From Calliopsis andreniformis (lineage: Eukaryota; Arthropoda; Insecta; Hymenoptera; Andrenidae), in the NCBI RefSeq assembly GCF_051401765.1, contig NW_027480504.1, positions 1,612,001 through 1,676,000 on the forward strand: a stretch of DNA of 64,000 nt. The letters are read 5' to 3'. The position numbers and the translations under genes were made by a program. Each line of letters starts with the position of its first letter. Positions within the stretch are counted from its first letter, which is position 1. Under the pieces are notes generated by a model, which saw only the letters and a list, made by a program, of their open reading frames with translations, ran no database searches and was not told the DNA's origin. Below, piece after piece: positions 53,754 through 64,000 of the stretch.

Positions 53754-56700
53754 CAAACCTCAATCCTGAATCCACAATCCTGAATCCTCAATCTTCAGAC
53801 CTCAGTCCTCAACAATCAGTCGTCAATTCTCAATCCTCAATCGAATATCATCAATTCACACCTTTCAATACTCAATACTCAATCTGCAATCTTAAAATCT
53901 CTATCCATAAACTTCAATTCTCATCACTCTACCCTCAACACTCAGTCCCCCATCCTCAATCTTCAATCCTCAATCCTCAATCCTCAATTCTCAGTCCTCA
54001 ATCCTCAGTCCTCAGACCTCAAACCTCAATCCTCAATAATCAATCTCCAATCCTAGATCCTCAATCCTCAATCCTCAATCCCCATTCCACACTCCTCAAT
54101 CTTCAATCCTCAATCCTCAATCCTCAATCCTCAATCCTCAATCTTCAATCTTCAATCCCCAGTCCTCAATCTTCAATCTTCAATGCTCAATCCTCAATCC
54201 TCAATCCTCAGCCTTCAATCCTCAATCGTCTATCCTCAAACGTCAATCCTCAACCGTCAGTCCTCATCCTCCATCCTCAATCCTCAATCCTCAATCCTCA
54301 ATCTTCAATCCCCAATACTCAATCTTCAATCCTCAATCCTCAATCCTCAATCCTCAATCCTCAATCCTCAGGCATCAACACTCAATCTTCAATACTCAAT
54401 CCTCAATCCTCAATCCTCAATCCTCAATCCTCAATCCTCAATCCTCAATCCTCAATCCTCAATCCTCAACCCTCAGTCCTCAAACCTCAATGCTCAATCG
54501 TCAATCCTCAATCCTGAATATTCAATCCTCAATATTCAATCTTCAATCCTCAATCCTCAATCCTCAATCATCAGTCCTCAATTCTCAATCCTCAATCCTC
54601 AGTCCTCAGTCGTCAAATCTCAATCCCCGACCCTCAGCCCTCATCCTCAATCCTCAGTCCTCAATCCTCAATCCTCAAACCTCAATCCTCTACCGTCAGT
54701 CCTCGTCCTCAATCTTCAAACCTCAATCCTCAATCCTCAATATTCAATCATCAATACTCAATCTTCAATCCTCAATCCTCAATCCTCAATCCTCAATCCT
54801 CAGTCCTCAATATTCAACACACAACTCTCAGCCAACAATCCTCAATACTCAACCATCAATCCTCAATTCTCAATACACAATAGAATATCCTGAATTCGCA
54901 TGGTTCAATACTCAATCCACAATATTCAATAATCAAATCTCAATCCTCAATCTTCGATCCTCAATACTCAATTTCAATCCTCAATTCTCAATCCTCAATC
55001 CTCAGTCCTCAGTGGTCAAACCTTAATCCCCGACCCTCACCCCTCATCCTCAATCCTCAATCCTCAATACTCAGTCCTCAATCCTCAATCCTCAATCTTC
55101 AATCCTCAATACTCAGTCTTGAATCCTCAGTCCTGAGTGCTTAAACCTCAACTCTGAATCCTCAGTACTCAAACTTCAATCCTCAATCCTCAATCCTCAG
55201 TCCTCAATCCTCAATCCTCAATCCTCAAACCTCAATCCTCAACCGTCAGTCCTCATCCTCCATCCTCAATCCTCAATCCTCAATCCTCAACCTTCAATCC
55301 CCAATACTCAATCTTCAATCCTCAATCCTAAATCCTCAATCCTCAATCCTCAATCCTCAGGCATCAACACTCAATCTTCAATACTCAATCCTCAATCCTC
55401 AGGCATCAACACTCAATCTTCAATACTCAATCCTCAATCCTCAATCCTCAATCCTCAATCCTCAATCCTCAATCCTCAATCCTCAATCCTCAACCCTCAG
55501 TCCTCAGACCTCAATGCTCAATCGTCAATCCTCAATCCTGAATATTCAATCATCAATATTCAATCTTCAGTCCTCAATCCTAAATCCTCAATCCTCAATC
55601 CTCAGTCCTCAGTGATCAATACTCAATCTTCAATATTGAATCCTCAATCCTCAATCCTCAATCCTCAATCCTCAATCCTCAATCCTCAATCCTCATTTCT
55701 CAAACCACAATCCTCAACCCTCAGTCCTCATCCTCTATTCTCAATTCTCAATCCTCAATCCTCAATTCTCAATCTTCAGTCCTCAATAATCAATCTCCAA
55801 ACCTAGATCCTCAATCCCCAATCTTCAATCCTTAATCCTCAATCTTTAATCCTTAATTCTGAATCGTCAATCTTCAATCCTCAATACTCAGTCTTCAATC
55901 CTCAATCTTCAATCCTCAATCCTCAATCCTCAATCCTCAATCCTCAATCCTCAATCCTCAATATTCTATCATCAATCCTCAATCCTCGATCCTCAATATT
56001 CAACACACAACCCTCAGCCATCAATCCTCGATACTCAACCATCGATCCTCAATCCTCAATACTCAATAGAATATCCTGAATTCTCATGGTTCAATACTCA
56101 ATCCACAATATTCAATAATCAAATCTCAATCCTCAATCTTCAATCCTCAATCCTCAATCCTCAGACCTCAAACATCAATATTCAACCCTCAGTTATCGTC
56201 CTCAATCCACAACCATCAATCCTCAATCCTCAATCTTCAATCATCAATATTCAATCTTCAATCCTCAATCCTCAATCCTCAATCCTCAATCCTCACTCCT
56301 CAATCGTCAATCCTCAATCCTCAATCCTCAATCCTCAACCCTCAATCTTCAATCTTCAATCCCCAGTCCTCAATCTTCAATCTTCAATGCTCAATCCTCA
56401 ATCCTCAATCCTCAGTCCTCAATCCTCAATCCTCTATCCTCAAACCTCAATCCTCAACCGTCAGTCCTCATCCTCCATCCTCAATCCTCAATCCTCAATC
56501 CTCAATCTTCAATCCCCAATACTCAATCTTTAATCCTCAATCCTCAATCCTCAATCCTCAATCCTCAATCCTCAGGCATCAACACTCAATCTTCAATACT
56601 CAATCCTCAGTCCTCAATCCTCAATCCTCAATCCTCAATCCTCAATCCTCAATCCTCAATCCTCAACCCTCAGTCCTCATCCTCCATCCTCAATCCTCAA

Positions 56701-59700
56701 TCCTCAATCCTCAATCTTCAACACCAATACTCAATCTTCAATTCTCAATCCTCAACCCTCAATCCTCAATACTCAGGCATCAACACTCAATCTTCAATGT
56801 TCAATCCTCAATCCTCAATCCTCAATCCTCAATCCTCAATCCTCAATCCTCAACCCTCAGTCCTCAAACCTCAATGCTCAATCGTCAATCCTCAATCCTG
56901 AATATTCAATCCTCAATATTCAATCTTCAATCCTCAATCCTCAATCCTCCATCCTCAATCCTCAGTCCTCAGTGATCAATACTCAATCTTCAATATTGAA
57001 TCCTCAATCCTCAATCCTCAATCCTCAATCCTCAATCCTCAATCCTCAATCCTCATTTCTCAAACCTCAATCCTCAACCCTCAGTCCTCATCCTCTATTC
57101 TCAATTCTCAATCCTCAATCCTCAATTCTCAATCTTCAATCCTCAATAATCAATCTCCAAACCTAGATCCTCAATCCCAAATCTTCAATCCTTAATCATC
57201 AATCTTTAATCCTTAATTCAGAATCGTCAATCTTCAATCCTCAATACTCAGTCTTCAATCCTCAATCTTCAATCCTCAATCCTCAATCCTCAAAGCTCAA
57301 TCCTCAATCCTCAATCCTCAATATTCAATCATCAATACTCAATCTTCAACCCTCAATCTTCAATCCTCAATACTCAATCTTCAATCCTCAATCCTCAATC
57401 CTCAATCCTCAATCCTCAATCCTCAATGGTCAGTCCGCAATACCCAATCCTCAATCTTCAATCCTCAATCCTCAATCCTCAATCCTCAATCCTCAATGCT
57501 CAATCCTCAATTCTCAGTCCTCAAACCTCAATCCTGAATCCACAATCCTGAATCCTCAATCTTCAGACCTCAGTCCTCAACAATCAGTCGTCAATTCTCA
57601 ATCCTCAATCGAATATCATCAATTCACACCTTTCAATACTCAATACTCAATCTGCAATCTTAAAATCTCTATCCATAAACTTCAATTCTCATCACTCTAC
57701 CCTCAACACTCAGTCCCCCATCCTCAATCTTCAATCCTCAATCCTCAATCCTCAATTCTCAGTCCTCAATCCTCAGTCCTCAGACCTCAAACCTCAATCC
57801 TCAATAATCAATCTCCAATCCTAGATCCTCAATCCTCAATCCTCAATCCCCAATCCACACTCCTCAATCTTCAATCCTCAATCCTCAATCCTCAATCCTC
57901 AATCCTCAATCTTCAATCTTCAATCCCCAGTCCTCAATCTTCAATCTTCAATGCTCAATCCTCAATCCTCAATCCTCAGCCCTCAATCCTCAATCGTCTA
58001 TCCTCAAACCTCAATCCTCAACCGTCAGTCCTCATCCTCCATCCTCAATCCTCAATCCTCAATCCTCAATCTTCAATCCCCAATACTCAATCTTCAATCC
58101 TCAATCCTCAATCCTCAATCCTCAATCCTCAATCCTCAGGCATCAACACTCAATCTTCAATACTCAATCCTCAATCCTCAATCCTCAATCCTCAATCCTC
58201 AATCCTCAATCCTCAATCCTCAATCCTCAACCCTCAGTCCTCAAACCTCAATGCTCAATCGTCAATCCTCAATCCTGAATATTCAATCCTCAATATTCAA
58301 TCTTCAATCCTCAATCCTCAATCCTCAATCATCAGTCCTCAATTCTCAATCCTCAATCCTCAGTCCTCAGTCGTCAAATCTCAATCCCCGACCCTCAGCC
58401 CTCATCCTCAATCCTCAGTCCTCAATCCTCAATCCTCAAACCTCAATCTTCTACCGTCAGTCCTCGTCCTCAATCTTCAAACCTCAATCCTCAATCCTCA
58501 ATATTCAATCATCAATACTCAATCTTCAATCCTCAATCCTCAATCCTCAATCCTCAATCCTCAGTCCTCAATATTCAACACACAACTCTCAGCCAACAAT
58601 CCTCAATACTCAACCATCAATCCTCAATTCTCAATACACAATAGAATATCCTGAATTCGCATGGTTCAATACTCAATCCACAATATTCAATAATCAAATC
58701 TCAATCCTCAATCTTCGATCCTCAATACTCAATTTCAATCCTCAATTCTCAATCCTCAATCCTCAGTCCTCAGTGGTCAAACCTTAATCCCCGACCCTCA
58801 CCCCTCATCCTCAATCCTCAATCCTCAATACTCAGTCCTCAATCCTCAATCCTCAATCTTCAATCCTCAATACTCAGTCTTGAATCCTCAGTCCTGAGTG
58901 CTTAAACCTCAACTCTGAATCCTCAGTACTCAAACTTCAATCCTCAATCCTCAATCCTCAGTCCTCAATCCTCAATCCTCAATCCTCAAACCTCAATCCT
59001 CAACCGTCAGTCCTCATCCTCCATCCTCAATCCTCAATCCTCAATCCTCAACCTTCAATCCCCAATACTCAATCTTCAATCCTCAATCCTAAATCCTCAA
59101 TCCTCAATCCTCAATCCTCAGGCATCAACACTCAATCTTCAATACTCAATCCTCAATCCTCAGGCATCAACACTCAATCTTCAATACTCAATCCTCAATC
59201 CTCAATCCTCAATCCTCAATCCTCAATCCTCAATCCTCAATCCTCAATCCTCAACCCTCAGTCCTCAGACCTCAATGCTCAATCGTCAATCCTCAATCCT
59301 GAATATTCAATCATCAATATTCAATCTTCAATCCTCAATCCTAAATCCTCAATCCTCAATCCTCAGTCCTCAGTGATCAATACTCAATCTTCAATATTGA
59401 ATCCTCAATCCTCAATCCTCAATCCTCAATCCTCAATCCTCAATCCTCAATCCTCATTTCTCAAACCACAATCCTCAACCCTCAGTCCTCATCCTCTATT
59501 CTCAATTCTCAATCCTCAATCCTCAATTCTCAATCTTCAGTCCTCAATAATCAATCTCCAAACCTAGATCCTCAATCCCCAATCTTCAATCCTTAATCCT
59601 CAATCTTTAATCCTTAATTCTGAATCGTCAATCTTCAATCCTCAATACTCAGTCTTCAATCCTCAATCTTCAATCCTCAATCCTCAATCCTCAATCCTCA

Positions 59701-62700
59701 ATCCTCAATCCTCAATCCTCAATATTCTATCATCAATACTCAATCTTCAACCCTCAATCTTCAATCCTCAATACTCAATCCTCAATCCTCTATTCTCAAT
59801 ACTCAATCCTCAATCCTCAATCCTCAACCTTCAATCCTCAATAATCAATCTCCAATCCTAGATCCTCAATCCCCAATCTTCAATCCTTAATCCTCAATCC
59901 TCAATCCTCAGTCCTCAATCCTCAATATTCAATCCTCAATCCTCGATCCTCAATCCTCAAACCTCAATCACCAATCCTCAATCCCCAATCCTCAATCCCC
60001 AATCCTCAATCCTCAGTCATAAATCCTCAATCTTCAGTACTCAATCGTCAATCCTCAGTCCTCGATCCTCATTCCTCAATTCTCGTACCTCAAGCCTCAA
60101 TCCTCAACCCTCAGGCCTCATCCTCAATTCTCAATTCTCAATTCTCAATCCTCAATCCTCAATCCACAATCTTCAATCCCCAATAATCAATCTCCAATCC
60201 TAGATCCTCAATCCCCAATTCTCAATGCTTAATCCTCAATCATCAATCCTCAATCCTCAATCCTCAATCCTCAATCCTCAATCCTCAGTCATAAATCCTC
60301 AATCTTCAATACTCAATCGTGAATCCTCAGACCTCAATCCTCAATCCTCAATCCTCAATCCTCAATCCTCATTCTTCAATCCTCAATACCCAATCCTCAA
60401 TCTTCAATCCTCAATCATCAATCCTAAATTCTCAATCGTCAATCCACAGTCCTCAGTCGTCAAACCTCAATCCCCGACCCTCAGCCCTCATCCTCGATCC
60501 TCAGGCCTCAATCCTAAATCCTCAAACCTCAATCCTCTACCGTCAGTACTCGTCCTCAATCCTCAAACCTCAATCCTCAATCCTCAATATTCAATCATCA
60601 ATACTCAATCTTCTATCCTCAATCCTCAATCCTCAATCCTCAATCCTCAATCCTCAATATTCAGAACACAACCCTCAGCCAACAATCCTCAATACTCAAT
60701 ACTCAATAGAATATCCTGAAATCGCATGGTTCAATACTCAATCCACAATATTCAATAATCAAATCTCAATCCTCAATCTTCGATCCTCAATACTCAATTT
60801 CAATCCTCAATTCTCAATCCTCAATCCTCAGTCCTCAGACGTCAAACCTTAATCCCCGACCCTCACCCCTCATCCTCAACCCTCAGTCCTCAATCCTCAG
60901 TCCTCAGACCTCAAACCTCAATCCTCAAACCTCAGACATCATCCTCAATCCTCAATCCTCAATCCTCAGTCCTCAATCCTCAATCCTCAATCTTCAATCC
61001 TCAATACTCAGTCTTGAATCCTCAATCCTGAGTCTTTAAACCTCAATTCCGAATCCTCAGTACTCAAACTTCAATCCTCAATCCTCAGTCCTCAGTACTC
61101 AATCATCAATCCTCAACTGCTCAATAAACAATAGAATATCCCGAATTCTCAGGATTCAACACGCGAACCTCAACCCTCAACCCTCAGCCCTCATCCTCCA
61201 TCCTCAATCCTCAATCCTCAGTCCTCAACCTTCTATCCTCAATACTCAATCTGCAATCCTCGATCCTCAATCCTCAATACTCTATACTCAATCCTCAAAC
61301 CTCAGGCATCAATACTCAATCTTCAATACACAATCCTCAATCCTCAATCCTCAATCCTCAATCCTCAACCCTCAATCCTCATTCCTCGAACCTCAATCCT
61401 CAACCCTCAGTCCTCATACTCAATTCTCAATTCTCAATCCTCAATCCTCAATCCTCAATCTTCAATCCTCAATAATCAATCTCCAATCCTAGATCCTCAA
61501 TATTCAACCATCAATACTCAATCTTCAATCCTCAATCTTCAATCCTCAATACTCAATCTTCAATCCTCAATCCTCAATCCTCAATCCTCAATCCTTAATC
61601 CTCAGGCATCAATACTCAATCCTCAATATTCAATCCTCAATCGTCAATCCTCAATGCACAATCCTAAACCTTCAATACTCAATACTCAATCTTCAATCCT
61701 TAATCCACAATCCTCAATCCTCAATCCTCAACCCTCAATCCTCAATATTCAATCCTCAATACTCAATCCTCAATCTTCATTCCTCAATCCTCAACTCTCA
61801 ATCCTCAATCCTCAATCCTCAGACCTCAAACATCAATACTCAACCCTCAGTCCTCGTCCTCAATCCACAAGCCTCAATCCTCAATCCTCAATCATCAATC
61901 ATCAATATTCAATCTTCAGTCCTCAATCCTCGATCCTCAATCCTCAATCCTCAATCCTCAATGATCAGTCCGCAATACCCAATCCTCAATCTTCAATACT
62001 CAATCCTCAATCCTCAATCCTCAATCCTCAATGCTCAATCCTCAATTCTCAGTCCTCAAACCTCAATTCTGAATCCACAATCCTGAATCCTCAATCTTCA
62101 GACCTCAGTCTTCAACAATCAGTCGTCAATTCTCAATCCTCAATAGAATATCATCAATTCACACCTTTCAATACTCAATACTCAATCTGCAATCTTAAAA
62201 TCTCTATCCACAAACTTCAATTCTCATCACTCTACCCTCAACACTCAGTCCCCCATCCTCAATCATCAATCCTCAATCCTCAATCCTCAATTCTCAATCC
62301 TCAATCCACAGTCCTCAGACCTCAAACCTCAATCCTCAATAATCAATCTCCAATCCTAGATCCTCAATCCTCAATCCTCAATCCCCAATCTTCAATCCTC
62401 AATAATTAATCTCCAATCCCAGGTCCCCAATCCGCAATCCTCAATCCTCAATCCTCAATCCTCATTCTTCAATCCTCAATACCCAATCATCAATCTTCAA
62501 TCCTCAATCATCAGTCCTCAATTCTCAATCCTCAACCCTCAGTCCTCAGTCGTCAAACCTCAATCCCCGACCCTCAGCCCTCATCCTCAATCCTCAGTCC
62601 TCAATCCTCAATCCTCAATCCTCAGTCCTCAATCCTCAATCCTCAATCTTCAATCCTCAATACTCAGTCTTGAATCCTCAATCCTGAGTGCTTAAACCTC

Positions 62701-64000
62701 AACTCTGAATCCTCAGTACTCAAACTTCAATCCTCAATCCTCAGTCCTCAGTACTCAGCCATCAATCCTCAACTGCTCAATACTCAATAGAATATCCTGA
62801 ATTCTCAGGATTCAACACACTAACCTCAACCCTCAACCCTCAGCCCTCATACTCCATCCTCAATCCTCAATCCTCAACCCTCAACCTTCAATCCTCAATA
62901 CTCAATCTTCAATCCTCGATCCTCAATCCTCAATCCTCAATACTCAATCCTCAATCCTCAGGCATCAGTACTTAATCTTCAATACACAATCCTCAATCCT
63001 CAATCCTCAATCCTCAATCCTCAACCCTCAATCCTGATTCCTCAAACCTCAATCCTCAAGCCTCAGTCCTCATACTCAATTCTCAATTGTCAATACTCAA
63101 TCCTCAATCCTCAATCTTCAATCCTCAATAATCAATCTCCAATCCTCGATCCTCAAACCCCAATCTTCAATCCTTAATCCTCAATCTTCAATCCTCAATC
63201 CCCAGTCCTCAATCTTCAATCTTCAATGCTCAATCCTCAATCCTCAATCCTCAGTCCTCAATCCTCAATCCTCAATCCTCAATATTCAATCATCAATACT
63301 CAATCTTCAATCCTCAATACTCTATCCTCAATCCTCAATCCTCGATCCTCAATATTCAACACACAACCCTCAGCCATCAATCCTCAATACTCAACCATCA
63401 ATCCTCAATCCTCAATACTCAATAGAATATCCTGAATTCTCATGGTTCAATACTCAATCCACAATATTCAATAATCAAATCTCAATCCTCAATCTTCATT
63501 CCTCAATCCTCAATCCTCAGACCTCAAACATCAATATTCAACCCTCAGTTATCGTCCTCAATCCACAACCATCAATCCTCAAGCCTCAATCTTCAATCAT
63601 CAATATTCAATCTTCAATCCTCAATCCTCAATCCTCAATCCTCAATCCTCACTCCTCAATCTTCAATCCTCAATCCTCAATCCTCAATCCTCAATCCTCA
63701 ATCTTCAATCCTCAATTCCCAGTCCTCAATCTTCAACCTTCAATGCTCAATCCTCGATCCTCAATCCCCAATCTTCAATCCTTAATCCTCAATCCTCAAT
63801 CCTCAGTCCTCAATCCTCAATATTCAATCCTCAATCCTCGATCCTCAATCCTCAATTCTCAATCACCAATCCTCAATCCCCAATCCTCAATCCTCAATCC
63901 TCAGTCATAAATCCTCAATCTTCAGTACTCAATCGTCAATCCTCAGTCCTCGATCCTCAATCCTCAATTCTCGTACCTCAAACCTCAATCCTCAACCCTC
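53745..64000. repeat. Right copy of the largest duplication, truncated by window end
   Basis: Collinear with 31,055-41,306 at offset 22,694. It begins at an 11-bp microhomology (CTCAGTCCTCA, 53,745-53,755) where block B is abandoned in mid-unit. The 147-bp islands at 53,810, 57,578 and 62,113 mirror those at 31,116, 34,884 and 39,419. It reproduces the junctions at 33,279 and 41,062 as 55,973 and 63,756. The duplication is therefore younger than those rearrangements. Confidence 0.92.

Larger units (their letters stand above)
1..64000. repeat. Heptanucleotide satellite array, monomer TCAATCC / GGATTGA
   Basis: The whole window is a head-to-tail array of a 7-bp monomer in one orientation; no inverted block was seen. 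Perfect runs reach about ten units (for example 8,864-8,933 and 12,003-12,072). Elsewhere single substitutions give recurring variants such as TCAGTCC, TCAACCC, TCAATAC, TCAATTC, TCAATCT, TCAAACC and TCATTCC, plus 6-bp forms TCATCC and TCGTCC. G is rare on the + strand. Neither edge shows unique flanking DNA, so the array extends beyond the window. Known: gene-free simple-sequence arrays of this scale are typical of eukaryotic heterochromatin. Inference: centromeric, subtelomeric or sex/B-chromosome satellite; the organism cannot be named. A long-read assembly of a repeat like this may be imperfect in copy number. Confidence 0.97.

Noticed and set aside
1..64000. CRISPR array
   Set aside because: There are no 20-40-bp direct repeats separated by unique spacers of constant size; spacers are the same heptamer and no cas genes are present.
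1..64000. Telomere tract
   Set aside because: The monomer GGATTGA differs from known telomere repeats (TTAGGG, TTTAGGG) at several positions, and the array is heavily mutated with higher-order blocks. That is unlike a telomerase-made end, although variant subtelomeric origin cannot be excluded.
1..64000. Cyanobacterial-type short tandemly repeated heptamers (STRR)
   Set aside because: STRRs known to me are short arrays between genes with other monomers; a 64-kb gene-free array does not fit them.

Overview
All 64 kb of this window is one tandem-repeat (satellite) array. The basic unit is a 7-bp monomer, TCAATCC on the + strand (GGATTGA on the - strand), repeated head to tail from the first base to the last in perfect, point-mutated and occasionally shortened (6-bp) forms. 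I find no convincing gene, tRNA, rRNA, promoter, terminator, CRISPR array, transposon or unique flanking sequence. The host cannot be identified from the sequence. An array this long without genes fits heterochromatic satellite DNA of a eukaryote (pericentromeric, subtelomeric or sex/B chromosome); simple heptamer satellites are known from Drosophila virilis, for example. I know of no prokaryotic array of this size, so a eukaryotic origin is my inference and not something the sequence proves. Strand bias is extreme: the + strand is C, T and A with very little G. All + strand open frames are a by-product of the monomer. Three heptamers make seven codons with no stop, and because 7 and 3 are coprime every + frame reads the same heptapeptide cycle N-P-Q-S-S-I-L. 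The - strand has TGA every 21 nt in all three frames. Layout: (1) 1-9,100 is the most diverged part, with local duplications only (offsets about 544, 1,090, 1,480, 2,820 and 3,350 bp). (2) 9,100-14,677 reappears at 48,169-53,753. (3) 13,562-21,390 reappears at 33,279-41,073. (4) 19,430-24,171 reappears at 43,977-48,717. (5) 24,634-35,397 is a tandem duplication with period 5,332 bp. (6) 31,055-41,306 reappears at 53,745-64,000 (offset 22,694 bp) with only a handful of substitutions, and runs off the window edge. (7) 41,073-43,976 is a linker that resembles the extreme left end (320-560) more than its neighbours. The right half is therefore a mosaic of pieces of the left half, joined at short heptamer homologies or at one shared segment of about 550 bp. 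Superimposed on the monomer are recurring islands of many mutated heptamers that stay in the 7-bp register: a 147-bp (21-heptamer) island seen 18 times in three sequence classes, a hairpin-forming island, a 12-bp palindrome, and a short module containing CCTAGATCC that ends many of the accidental open frames. These islands trace the duplication history. The notable biology is the satellite itself: its nested higher-order structure, its recent large-scale amplification, and a G-rich strand with evenly spaced GG pairs.
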